Assembly (NCBI GenBank): GCA_011503125.2
Contig: WWBZ02000051.1
Location: 3,038,001 to 3,102,000, forward strand
Source: Botryosphaeria dothidea
Taxonomy: Eukaryota; Ascomycota; Dothideomycetes; Botryosphaeriales; Botryosphaeriaceae
DNA length: 64,000 bases
Reading direction: 5' to 3'
A program made the position numbers and the translations under genes. Of the stretch, positions 43,615 to 53,188 are shown piece after piece (positions within the stretch are counted from its first letter, which is position 1; every line of letters begins with the position of its first letter). The notes below the pieces were generated by a model that searched no databases, was not told where the DNA came from, and saw nothing but the letters and a program-made list of their open reading frames with translations.

Positions 43615-46590
43615 ATGAGTCTACCACGCCGGATCACCGGGCTGCTGCTAGCTGCAGGAACAGCAGCCCAATCCTTCTCCAATTCGAGCCTAACTTCGTC
43701 CACGAACGCCACCGCTACTTGCACCTACTCCCCCGACGATTGTGCGGCAATCAGTAGGGTCCGCGTATGCGATCAAGTAACCGACACCTGGCTCTCGGGC
43801 TACTACTCCTATGTTTCCACCGCGACCTTCACCTCCTCCTCCGCCTACCGTACCGATGTCGGCTCCACAGTCATCTGGACCGGCAACTACACTGGCCCAC
43901 TGTCGACCTTCTGCGATGGAGTTCCGAGGGGAGGCAGTCCTCCCGCAATTACCAGCTTCTCGACACTCTCACTCTACAGCTACTACCCCCCCTACCCAAC
44001 TCCTGCTCCCAACTGCACCTATGACTACAGAGGTTGCGAGATTCTGATTGATGAGTTCCGCGCATCCCCGCGCGGCCCGACGTTCGAGTCGCCCAAACAA
44101 CCTGAGTGCGCAGGCGACACAGCACAGTGCATAAATCCTGAGGGTGCTTCGTGCCCACTAGATGCCGGAGACGTCCGGTTGATATACTGGCCACAGTCCA
44201 AGGATCCCAGCGGACTCTGTGCCAATGGCACCAAGTCCAGCCCTGTGCCGTCAATCACCCCAGCTCCTGCAGTTCCGTTTACCACTGTCATCGACGGCTA
44301 CACCTTCACTTCGCCCACCGTATATCTTTCTTTTAGCAGCCTCGACGGCTTGCCGTGCTACAAACACTGGGACAATGCCATCGTTCCCATCACCGACTTG
44401 GCCGATCTCTCCAGCGTCAGCTTCCCCGAAGGCACCGGCGGCTTGGGCGTGACGTCGTCCATCAACTGGAATGACCTCAACTCCCCGGTTCCCATGTCAG
44501 CGTACATCGGACAACAATCCTGCTTGTCCGCGTGGAGGGGTTCTCGATACTCCTATGACAAGTGCAGCACCATCTACGACGACTACCTCCCCTGGCTGGC
44601 TCTGCCCACCCGGCCAGCCGTCTATACAGACGTGGACGCACGCTTCGAAAACTGCACGAAGGTGACCTGGCGCAAATTCGTCTTCGATCCACCGCTGGCC
44701 CTGACATCCGCGGGAGGATTGATCCCAGCTTCCTCATCTCCCACCGAACAGGCGCCTCCCACCATCACCTCGGACCAGCAGACCGCCTCTGCCACCGACT
44801 CTGCCAGCCCGGCCCCCGAGCCCGAATCACCAACCGCTACCGCCACGACAAACCAACAAGACCCCGCCGAGCCGACTGCTGCCCCTGAGGACCCTTCAAC
44901 GTCTGCCACATCAAGCGGAGGGAGTGGACTGGGACCCATAATCTCGATAATCGTCTCCAGCATCTCCGCCACCGCCGGGGATCCTCCTGCCTCGAACGAC
45001 CCTGGCGCCACCACCATCATCCAGCCCGTCGACCCAGGGGCCACCAACGTCCCGCCCGCAGACCCGTCAGACCCGTCGAGCGGCGTCGCCGACCCCACCA
45101 ACGGCGGCACAACCGCAGATCCCACGACCATCTCCCCTGGCCCTACCAACGGCGACCCGGCCACCGTCCTCCCCAACGACCCACCAGACCCCACGGCCGA
45201 GGCAACCGCCCCCGGCGACCCGAACGATCCCCCCGTCACCGGCCTGACCACCGTCGGCGGCGCCACCACCATCCCCTTCCCCAGCGCCCCAGCAGACCCC
45301 TCCACCACCAACACCGGCGCCGGCGGTGCCGCAACAACCATAACCCTCCCCGCAAACACCGACGCCGACCCCGCCGACCCTGCACCCGCCACGAACACCG
45401 GCGCCCCGGCAATCGTCGCCGCCTCCCCCGACCCGGCCTCCCCCGCCGGCGGCGGCGGCGGCGTCGTCATCGTCCCAGACTCCTCTGCCGCAGGAGGAGG
45501 AGGGAGCGCGTTGACGCTGGCGCCAGGCCAGAGCGGCGTCGTCGACGGCAGCGTGCCCGTCGCGGTGCCGAGCTCGGGCGGGGCGGTGGTCGTTGGAGGC
45601 GGGGGCCAGAGCGGCGGCGGGCAGACGTTCGCGGTGCCCGCTGCGACCGCGACGCAAGGAGTGGGAGGAGGGGCGGCGGGGCCGAGCGGTGGAGAGCAAG
45701 GCGCCGTGATCACTGGATCGGGCGGTGTCGTGGTGACGGCGGTGCCTGGGGGGCAGCAGCAGCAGCAGCAGCCGGGCAGTGCGGGCGTGTCTGGAGGTGT
45801 TGTGGTCGTTGCGGGCTCGACGCTGACGGCTGGTGGCGCCGCGGCCAGCGTGTCCGGTGTGGGCGTGGTGAGCGCCGGTAGCGGTGGCGTTGTTGTCAAT
45901 GGAGGATCGACGGCAGGCTTCTCTGAGGTCGCAGCGCCGTCGCAAGGAGCTGTGGTCACCGGGTCGGGCGGCGCGGTGGTGACGGCTCTGCCCGAATCGC
46001 AGTCAGGGGCTGTCGTCGTAGCTGGCACGACGCTCACGCCTGGTGGCCCGGCAGCGAGTGTGTCCGGTGTGGGCGTGGTCAGCGCAGGGAGCGCCGGCGT
46101 CGTGGTGAACGGGGGCTCGACAGCCGGCTTCTCTGCTCTGGCATCGCCTGGAGGCCAGGACAGCGCGGCAATCGTTACCCTGGACGGAGATGTGCAGACA
46201 ATCTCCGCGCCGCAGGGATCAGGCTCGTCGGCTGTCGTCGTAGTCGATGGGACGACGTTGACCGTTGGTGGCGCTGCGGCGACGGTGGGCGATGGTGAGG
46301 TGGTTAGCGCGGCCAGCGGGGGGTTAGTGGTCGACGGCACGACGGTGCCGTTTGAGAGCGTGTCTGGTGCTGGGACCGTGTCGACCGCGTCGTCGAATTC
46401 CTCCAGCACGGGCACAGGCACAGGACTCTCCGCGAGTGCCTCGGCTTCGAGGTCAGGCACGGGTGTGTCCGGGGCGACGACTGCTGCTTCCGCGACTGCG
46501 AGTTCGAGCGGTGCTTCGCGATTGCTGGAAAATTGGGAACTGCATATGGTAATGCTGGCGTTCATTTCGGTGATGGCAACTTTGCTCTAG
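43615..46590 (+). CDS. Secreted, probably GPI-anchored, cell-wall repeat protein
   Basis: A single-exon ORF of 991 aa. Residues 1-19 are a signal peptide (RRITGLLLAAGTAAQS). A Cys-containing, Tyr/Ser/Thr-rich ectodomain with several N-x-S/T sites follows to about residue 365 (CTYSPDDCAAISRVRVC; CTYDYRGCEILIDEF). A long Pro/Thr/Asp/Ala-rich spacer (about 370-620) comes next, then a Gly/Val-rich part with three imperfect copies of a 71-82 residue repeat built on VVVAGTTLTxGGxAASVSGVGVVSAGSxGVVVNGGSTAGF. The C-terminus is Ser/Thr-rich and ends in a short hydrophobic tail (MVMLAFISVMATLL), consistent with a GPI signal. Similar V-x-G-T-T-L repeats are common in fungal wall proteins. The ligand or function is unknown. 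DNA is very GC-rich, which opens a long antisense frame. Confidence 0.85.
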   Translation: MSLPRRITGLLLAAGTAAQSFSNSSLTSSTNATATCTYSPDDCAAISRVRVCDQVTDTWLSGYYSYVSTATFTSSSAYRTDVGSTVIWTGNYTGPLSTFCDGVPRGGSPPAITSFSTLSLYSYYPPYPTPAPNCTYDYRGCEILIDEFRASPRGPTFESPKQPECAGDTAQCINPEGASCPLDAGDVRLIYWPQSKDPSGLCANGTKSSPVPSITPAPAVPFTTVIDGYTFTSPTVYLSFSSLDGLPCYKHWDNAIVPITDLADLSSVSFPEGTGGLGVTSSINWNDLNSPVPMSAYIGQQSCLSAWRGSRYSYDKCSTIYDDYLPWLALPTRPAVYTDVDARFENCTKVTWRKFVFDPPLALTSAGGLIPASSSPTEQAPPTITSDQQTASATDSASPAPEPESPTATATTNQQDPAEPTAAPEDPSTSATSSGGSGLGPIISIIVSSISATAGDPPASNDPGATTIIQPVDPGATNVPPADPSDPSSGVADPTNGGTTADPTTISPGPTNGDPATVLPNDPPDPTAEATAPGDPNDPPVTGLTTVGGATTIPFPSAPADPSTTNTGAGGAATTITLPANTDADPADPAPATNTGAPAIVAASPDPASPAGGGGGVVIVPDSSAAGGGGSALTLAPGQSGVVDGSVPVAVPSSGGAVVVGGGGQSGGGQTFAVPAATATQGVGGGAAGPSGGEQGAVITGSGGVVVTAVPGGQQQQQQPGSAGVSGGVVVVAGSTLTAGGAAASVSGVGVVSAGSGGVVVNGGSTAGFSEVAAPSQGAVVTGSGGAVVTALPESQSGAVVVAGTTLTPGGPAASVSGVGVVSAGSAGVVVNGGSTAGFSALASPGGQDSAAIVTLDGDVQTISAPQGSGSSAVVVVDGTTLTVGGAAATVGDGEVVSAASGGLVVDGTTVPFESVSGAGTVSTASSNSSSTGTGTGLSASASASRSGTGVSGATTAASATASSSGASRLLENWELHMVMLAFISVMATLL
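45700..46374 (+). repeat. Three imperfect tandem coding repeats in the cell-wall protein
   Basis: Copies at about 45700-45945 (82 codons, with an added poly-Gln stretch), 45946-46158 (71 codons) and 46159-46374 (about 72 codons, most diverged). The first two share long near-identical DNA blocks around GTGTCCGGTGTGGGCGTGGT; the third keeps only the pattern. Confidence 0.85.
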
Positions 46591-46991
46591 ATGAGAGAGA
46601 TTATTGTCTATTGGGATGTAATGACTAGATGCTGGTGGAGTAAAGTCTATAATGGTAAGCTGCTAATGTACAACATTAAAGAGATCTATATATGAAAGTC
46701 GTGTCTTCGTACACGCGAATCCACTCTTTACACGGGGTTTGAATCATGAACTTCATCCATCCTTATCAGAGGCCCAGGCGGGAGCGGCGCGGATATATCG
46801 AGTTGTTGGGAATACTCCGCGGGTTGGAGGTCCCTGGAGGCTGTTGTGTTCGGAAGTGAAAGCATCCATCCAGACGCAGCTGTGTTGCCTCTGAAGCAAT
46901 AAAGCTTTTGCCTCCGGCTTGCGGTGTCTTCTGGTGTAGGTTCGAAATGGGATCCAGGTTGGTACTGCTTGGTGCAGCAGCAATCTCCAGC
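46591..46991. other. Intergenic region between convergent genes
   Basis: About 400 bases; presumed 3' UTRs. A TATATATGAAAG-like AT stretch lies near 46687. Nothing else was seen. Confidence 0.4.
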
Positions 46992-48350
46992 TCATTCCCA
47001 TGCGCGTGGCATCTTCATAATGTGCTCCACCTCTTCAACAGATTTGCCCTTCCACAGCAAACCGACCTCTGTCCATCCGGGTGCCTCAACCTCGTCTTCG
47101 TCGTCATAGTGGTCCTCAACCTTCTTCAGCTCTTTGTTCATCGTCCCAAGCTCGCGGTTCATCGGGATGTCACTTTCCAACAATCTCCTTCTGATGTACG
47201 AAGGCATGGGCTTCGTCTCTTCGCCCCACTCAACCATCTTCTTCTCCATCCTTTCTCTCACCGCATTCATCCGGAAGTTCGGTACCCACTCCGCGTCAAT
47301 CTCCTTCTTCCGCAGTACACGCGCCTGCTGAGGATCGCTCTCAATGCTCCTGATCCACTTCTCCACTCGCAGACGGCGTGCGTCACGATAGCCGTTCTGG
47401 TAAGCGCGGTGATTCTCATTGCCCAACAACACGGCCTCGAAAGTCTTGAAGTCGAGCTTTCCAGAGAGGACCTCGGGGCCAAAGTAAGCCCACTTGGCAT
47501 CCCTATCCTTCTTGAATCGTTTCGCCTGAGTGAGCATCAGCAGGAACATTCACAAGACAAAAGGGGGAAAATCGAAACTCACCAAAGTCTCCCCCCTCCT
47601 CCGCGCCCTCAACTCCTCCGCAAACACGCCATCCACCAACCCCCTCCACTCCACCTCGACCTCAAACACGCCCTCCCCCTCCCTCACCACCTCCCACCCG
47701 CACACCTCCGTATCCTGCACGACGCCCCTCAAGCACACCATGTGGTCCCCGAACCCCCGCTCGCCCCGCCCCCTCAAGTACTCGCCCCACGCCTCCGCGC
47801 CGCCGTCCGCCAGCGCCAACACGCTGCCCCTCCGCCGCACGTCGACGGGCGACTCCTCGAACCCCCTCCACGGCCGCGCGCGCAGCACGGCCTTGTTGCG
47901 GTCGGTGGGGGACAGGCGCTCGAAGGCCAGGCGCGAGCGCGGCACGCGGAAGGTGCAGACGTGCAGCCAGTCGCGCAGGTGGGCGGTGGGCACGACGCGC
48001 TCCATGGCGGCGCGCAGGGTGCGGCTGGTGGCGCGCGCGGCGAACCACAGGCGCGGCAGGTCCTCGGTGGTGGTGATGGAGGCGAGGATGTGCATCCAGA
48101 GCTCGATGGGCAGGTCCGGGCAGTTGGAGTTGGGGGAGGGGGCGTGCGGGGATGGGGTTTGTTGAGCCATTTGCGAGGGGCGGCGGGAGGAGGTCTGGTT
48201 CTCGAGGGGCGGCGGGAGTTGGGTGAGGATTGTTGCGGTGGTGGTGGGCTTGTCGATGGATGGCGAGACGGGCCCGCCGAAGAGGGAGGAGATGTGTGGG
48301 CTGAAGAGGGTTGAGCGTGGCGTGTGGGGCTCGAGAAGCATGGGCGCCAT
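46992..48350 (-). CDS. F-box domain protein
   Basis: Exons 47583-48350 and 46992-47525 (57-bp intron, GTGAGT...CTCACTCAG, phase 0), 433 aa from the ATG at 48350 (AGAAATGGC). A Pro/Ser/Thr-rich N-terminus precedes an F-box at about residues 75-120 (CPDLPIELWMHILASITTTEDLPRLWF). The second exon encodes a conserved-looking module (LDFKTFEAVLLGNENHRAYQ; RDARRLRVEKWIRSIE) and an acidic stretch (DHYDDEDEVEAPGW). By family it would present substrates to an SCF ubiquitin ligase. It is not similar to the two F-box-like paralogues elsewhere in the window. The substrate is unknown. Confidence 0.82.
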
Positions 48351-49235
48351 TTCTTGGACTTTTGCGGAGTGAGTTTGCGATCTTCTTCGCGAAAAACGAT
48401 GGCGTGGTGGAGCACAAGAGAAAAGAGCGGGGGGGATGTGCGGATTAAGTTTTGGAGGGCGCGTAGATCGATGTTCCTAATAAGTCTGGCCCTTTGGCGT
48501 CGTACGATGGTAGCGTTTCACTATTCCTCGTGGCAACCGGACGATAATTAAAGCTATGGGCGTTTCGTCGTCTCAGCCCTTCGCAGAAGCCTGCCACGTC
48601 ATTTACCACGAGGGCTGGATGCACGAAGGCTAAGGTCGCGGCGTCGTTCTGGAAGGCCGGTCCACGGTCTAAACCGGCGTCTGTGCGCGCCCTGGATCGA
48701 AGCATGCGCGCGCGCCGTTGCAGCCACCCACCACCACCCGAACCACCGCTCTTCGCAGACTGCGTGTAGCCATCCTTCGCCCGTTCCGCCATCGCCGTCG
48801 TCGGCTTTCGCCGACCGCATTGAGACCCTGCTTTCCAGGCACGATGCGCATGGGTCGCAATTTTGGACCACCAGACGCGGTCGGCCGAGCGGACCGTTTG
48901 GGTCCCATCCAGCCCACCCAGCCCGTCCAGTAGCGCCTGCCATCAGTGGAACAAAGGACGTAGCGGCTGACAGGAGGGCGCTGCTGTTTGGAATAGTCCG
49001 AGCGCTAAGAGAGGTGGACTCCCACAGGAACAAGCGCCTTCTTCCTGGATTCCAACCTCCGGTCTGCCTGTCTGCGGCTCACATGAGCCTGCATGTATAT
49101 ACGACACCGAGCGACAACGAGGATGGGATCGTCACCATGGTCGCCTTGCTGGCATTCAAAAAGTACGTATCCAAAGCACCTTCTCTATCTGTCAACCAGC
49201 TCTACCTCTTTTCCCAATTCCACACATGGTCCGTT
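48351..49235. other. Intergenic region
   Basis: About 885 bases between the F-box gene and the 3' end of the Nudix gene. Overlapping short ORFs of GC-rich sequence only; no gene supported. Confidence 0.4.
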
Positions 49236-50666
49236 CTAGATCTTGGGCTCTCCGCTCGCGAATCCATTCACCACCGCCGTCATGAGCTGATTCGCAATGG
49301 CAGTCGAGGGCGGCAGTCTCAATCCGCCAGCCTTGTAATCCGGACCGGGATCTTCTCCCAGCCCACTCGTACCGGTTCTCAGCGCCTCCCTAACCTCATC
49401 GAAGCTGAACCATTTGGCATCTTCTAATTCCGCATCATGACCCAGATGGACCTTCTCTCCCTCAGGAATGGCCTGCCCAATAGCGCCAATCATCAGGTTG
49501 GCGGGGTAAGGCCATGGCTGGGTCGAATGGATGACGACGCGGCCAAGGTGGATGCCGCTCTCCTCCCACACCTCACGCCGGACCGCCTCCTCCACAGACT
49601 CGGCCGGCTCAAGGAACCCTGCAAGCGTGCTATACCAGTGCGGAGGCCAGCGACGCTGCCGACCGAGCATTATTCGCTGCCCATCGTGCGATACGACCGC
49701 CATAATGACAGTAGGATCGGTGCGCGGAAAGCAGAGGTTTGAAACACCGGTCCTCGTAGCGCAGGGCGGCCGCTCCGGCGCGTCTTCCGCCTCGCTCAAT
49801 TTATCCGCAAGATCCTTCGGTGGGCAAGTGCGCTTGAACTGGATGGAGTTAGTCCCATCTATCTTCCCACGTGGAGATTCGATGTACGTACGCCACCGTT
49901 TGTCGAAAGCGTCTTGTGGCCGCAGCCACCGCAGTAAGGATTGCGCGTGTTCCAATCGAGCAGGTGTCGGCCCTCGGCGTACATGGCGGCTACGGGCGAG
50001 GGGAAGCGTGAGTGGTAGATCGTGGGCACTGCATCGACTAAAGTTACCACATACCTTCGGGCGCGACAAGGGATAGCTGCATCCGACCTTGTGCAAAGTA
50101 CAGGCCTTGGCCTTCGAGCTTCTTGATAAGCGCTTCTGCCGCCTCCGTCACACTGGCGTGCGGCGTGACGTCCAGAGCCCAGTACGGCTGTCCTCCGTAG
50201 TGTTCCTTGTATGCGAAGCCATCCTTCTTCTTGCTCTCGTCCAGACCGAGGAAGACGAGTTGGGGCTGGTATATCGAGGAGTTGTATTTCTTGATAAGCT
50301 CGTCCTCCGAGGCACTGTAGGGATCGCCGACTACCGGCTCGACATCCTTGTAAGAGGCGTAGGCAAGCTTGTCGGCAGACTTCACGAGCGGGTTGAGGTT
50401 GTTGAATAATATGAAGCGCGAAGTCTCATGCTTGAGGGCTGACGACAGGAAAGTCGTATCGGGCCGCAGGAAGGACACGCGGTTGAGCGGCGACCCTGGC
50501 AAAATGCTGTCAGCGCACCTTGATGGCGGCGATCATCCATCCCACACTAACCGGAGAAGTAGTTGGCGACTTCCTTGCCGAACTTGCGGGCGAGCATCGA
50601 GTCGAGGGTTGCGTGGGCGGGTTCGGGCAAGTCGGGTATGGGGAGTTTTTTGGCACTGCCAGACAT
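49236..50666 (-). CDS. NPY1: NADH pyrophosphatase (Nudix hydrolase, Npy1/NUDT12 type)
   Basis: Hydrolyses NADH to NMNH and AMP; in yeast it is peroxisomal. Exons: 50552-50666, 50055-50495, 49892-49989, 49236-49838 (introns of 56, 65 and 53 bp), giving 418 aa from MSGSAKKLPIPDL. The N-terminal domain is residues 1-185. A zinc-ribbon-like segment follows (NTRNPYCGGCGHKT ... KRTCPPKD), preceded by the family block AAMYAEGRHLLDW. The Nudix box is at residues 292-313 (GFLEPAESVEEAVRREVWEESG; G-x5-E-x7-REVxEESG). The NADH-type motif after it is S-T-Q-P-W-P-Y-P-A-N-L-M. The C-terminus (EPKI) is not a canonical PTS1, so peroxisomal location is uncertain here. Intron 2 was fixed by requiring PEAAMYAEG; nearer acceptors would give introns of 17 or 26 bp. 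Confidence 0.93.
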
Positions 50667-51187
50667 GGTCGCGAGAAGTCGGATTTGCTCGAGATAGGAG
50701 GTCAATTGCATGCACCGAGCTTGGACCGGAGCTAGATTCAGGGGGGCGCGAGGAGTTGAAGCACCGCGCACAGGTTCTTTGCGAGGAGGAGGTGGTGATG
50801 GTCGCGATGGACTCGGGACGAAGGGCGGCGCATCTCAGCAGCAATTCGTCATTGAGGGGCGCTTGATTACCAATGGCGGCAGTGAGCTCGGCCCGCGGAC
50901 GAGCGCGGGGTAAAAGCCCAGAAGCCGGCTCTCCATCAACCGCCAGCTCGACGTGGTGACAGGCGCCTGTTCAGAACTGAGGTGACTTTCCTCCAGCTTG
51001 GCCGTGGTGGACCCTTGCTAGCGGCCCCCGGCAGGCTCAAAGGCGGAACTGTCGTCGCGTCGGTGCCTGGCGAGCGGGTCGAATAGACGACGCGGCTGCC
51101 GCTTATCGATAACATTTTGCATCATCCTCCCTCGTCGTCACCACCTCTCCTCCACACTCCACACTCCACACCCTCGACACCGCGACT
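50667..51187. promoter_or_regulatory. Shared divergent promoter region (NADH pyrophosphatase / pICln-like)
   Basis: 521 bases between two start codons pointing away from each other; it must carry both promoters. A pyrimidine-rich CCTCGTCGTCACCACCTCTCC-like leader lies before the plus-strand ATG. No clear TATA box was seen. Confidence 0.5.
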
Positions 51188-52078
51188 ATGACGTTCGAGG
51201 CCCTGACCGCCGCGCCCAGCGCATCTGACTTCACTCCGCTGCAGGAGCACCAAGAGCAAACGCCCGGCACCTTCTTCGGCACAAAGCCCATCCTTCACCT
51301 ACACAGCGCCGACGCCCAGCTCCTCGTGTCCAAGGCCGATCTCGAGGCTCACTCCGCCTTTCCTGACCTACGCGCACCGAGCGCCGCCTCTACCAACGGT
51401 ACTTCCGCCGTCAATGGCACCAGCGCCGACTCCGAGGATACACAACTCGCGATCCCGGGCCTTGACGTCTGGGTGACCTCGCAGTACGCCGCTCCCCCCC
51501 CCCAACCATGCATTGTCGCAAGCACTGACGCACCCCCTCGCAGCAACCTCCTCATCTACTCCACCACCGCGCAGAAGGGCGTCTCCATCCCCTACCCCGA
51601 CATCACCCTGCACGCCATCCAAACCCTGCCCGACCACAACAGCCAACAAGGCCTCTACATGCAGCTCCTCCTCAACGCCTCCGACTTCACGCCCGACGAC
51701 GACCTGCAGACGCTCGAGCTCACCCTCGTCCCGGCCTCGGCCACCCCCATCGCTGACCTCTTCGCCGCCGTCTCCGCATGCGCCGACCTGAACCCCGACC
51801 CGCAGGACTCGGACTCCGACGCAGGCGATGGCGATGACGGCGTCGTGCCGCTCGAGGCCGGAGGACTCCCGGGCGCCGGCGGCTGGATCACGTCGGACAA
51901 CATCCACGAGCACGTGGACGCGGATGGAAACTTCACCGGCTTCGGCAACAACCTCGGTGCGGGTGCGGGCACTGTGCGGGCGCGCGAGGAGGAGGACTTC
52001 GAAGATGCTGAGGAGGGTGGAGCGGCGGGTGAGTCCACCGCAGGTGGGGAGGAGACGAAGTGGAGGAGGACGGAGTGA
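51188..52078 (+). CDS. pICln-like protein (Voldacs family; methylosome/volume-regulation factor)
   Basis: Homologue of pICln, the chaperone that holds Sm proteins for the PRMT5 methylosome in animals (family also named regulator of volume decrease; yeast relative Lot5). Exons 51188-51483 and 51544-52078, 276 aa. The fold is PH-like: FFGTKPILHLHSADAQLLV, then DVWVTSHNLLIYSTTAQKGV across the splice, then SIPYPDITLHAIQTL and GLYMQLLL. Acidic C-terminal segments (DPQDSDSDAGDGDDG; REEEDFEDAEEG) are typical. The 60-bp intron is divisible by three and has no in-frame stop, so an unspliced frame of 296 aa also exists; the spliced form restores the conserved WVTS-x-NLL-Y block. It shares its promoter region with the NADH pyrophosphatase gene. 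Confidence 0.85.
   Translation: MTFEALTAAPSASDFTPLQEHQEQTPGTFFGTKPILHLHSADAQLLVSKADLEAHSAFPDLRAPSAASTNGTSAVNGTSADSEDTQLAIPGLDVWVTSQYAAPPPQPCIVASTDAPPRSNLLIYSTTAQKGVSIPYPDITLHAIQTLPDHNSQQGLYMQLLLNASDFTPDDDLQTLELTLVPASATPIADLFAAVSACADLNPDPQDSDSDAGDGDDGVVPLEAGGLPGAGGWITSDNIHEHVDADGNFTGFGNNLGAGAGTVRAREEEDFEDAEEGGAAGESTAGGEETKWRRTE
51484..51543 (+). other. Stop-free 60-bp intron of the pICln-like gene
   Basis: GTACGC donor, CCCCTCGCAG acceptor, with a C10 run inside. Retention would insert 20 residues without breaking the frame, in the middle of a core beta-strand, so it is unlikely to be functional coding sequence. Confidence 0.75.
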
Positions 52079-53188
52079 AAAGGAAGGGGAAAAAGGGAAA
52101 TGAAAAAAAAGTTAGGTTTAGGACAGATACCACGAGGCGGAGTGAGGATTTTTGGATCACGGGTAGCTAGACTTGCATCCCCTCAAAAATTATAGACCTT
52201 TATTTTTTGAGGCATCTTCATTTGCTCCTCATCAAGAATCCCGAGTACCAAGCCACGGTCGGTTCCTTGCTGTCGATGGGAGCCGACTGTCTGTTGAAAA
52301 CTATTATTCTACTCGTTCACTTCAGCAGTAATCAAGTCGGCTGAATGGCTCGTCTTTTTGAACGCTGCTTCTCAACATTGTCATTCCAGGGGTCTTTCCT
52401 GTTCCCTCTTTATCAATGCTTCCACTGCGTATCCTTGAGCTCCGGCCAAGCTCCCAGCCTGATGACAGGCTTTTGATATCCGCGTCGACGGACAAAACGT
52501 GCTCCGTTAGGCCCCACCTATGCATTTCTTTGGTCCATTCGGTAGAAGGTCAAACTGGCCCATGAGCAGAGGGCAGATTTGTGCACCCTTCCAGCCGCCT
52601 TCTTTGATGACTTCTGTCCACTTTGCAATCCACCATGAGACCAACCCCGCCCCTCCAGGTTTCTCTCGCAATGCTACCCTCACGATCACAGTTCAAGATA
52701 TCATGGCTCAAGACTCTCTTTCAAGAAGGTATTACTATTACGGAAGGCGCAACTACTAATAAATGCTGCTCGATGGCAGGCCAGGCCAATTAAGATAGTC
52801 CGGAGATTGTATAAGCAAAGAGAAGATGTAGACAAAAGATTAGCCACATGAATAGATATCGGACCAGGAAACGAGATTCAGGTTGTAGCTTTGTAGCTTT
52901 TATGGTATAGGACGAGCTCCGAGAGAGAGAAATGAAAGAAGAGACAATGCAAGGCTACTCAAAGAAAGAGTGGGGAAAAACGGGGAAAAGGGAAAGCGCA
53001 AGGAAGCTGTGGGCGTTCATAATGGACAGGAAATGCCAAGGGTGAGACCGGAAGATAGCAAAAGCAGAAGAAAAAAGAGGAAAGCAATAGTGGAGAACAA
53101 GGCATGACGCTTCAATGACCCAGTCATGGAACCGGATCACAAATTCCCGTACAGAACAGGCAGTGGTACCCACCATCACCTACTACGC
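52079..53188. other. Intergenic region between convergent genes
   Basis: About 1.1 kb of lower-GC sequence between two 3' ends, with purine-rich stretches (for example GAGAGAGAAATGAAAGAAGAG near 52922-52942, minus-strand 3' side). No gene was supported. Confidence 0.4.

Noticed and set aside
44622..46565. 647-codon minus-strand ORF opposite the GPI-type protein
   Set aside because: Antisense shadow of a very GC-rich Gly/Val/Ala/Pro-coding region; its Pro/Thr-rich product mirrors the sense repeats, whereas the sense frame has signal peptide, N-glycosylation sites and GPI tail.
46938..46960. GGTTCGAAAT, resembling a tRNA B box
   Set aside because: No A box at the right distance and no cloverleaf could be formed; other GGTTCGA or TCGAACC matches in the window failed the same test.
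46908..48314. 468-codon plus-strand ORF
   Set aside because: Antisense to the F-box gene, His/Pro/Leu-rich, no domain; the minus strand has a clean intron and an F-box.
50029..50054. 26-bp (or 17-bp) intron in the NADH pyrophosphatase gene
   Set aside because: Too short for a spliceosomal intron here; the 65-bp option (49990-50054) gives the family block AAMYAEGRHLLDW.
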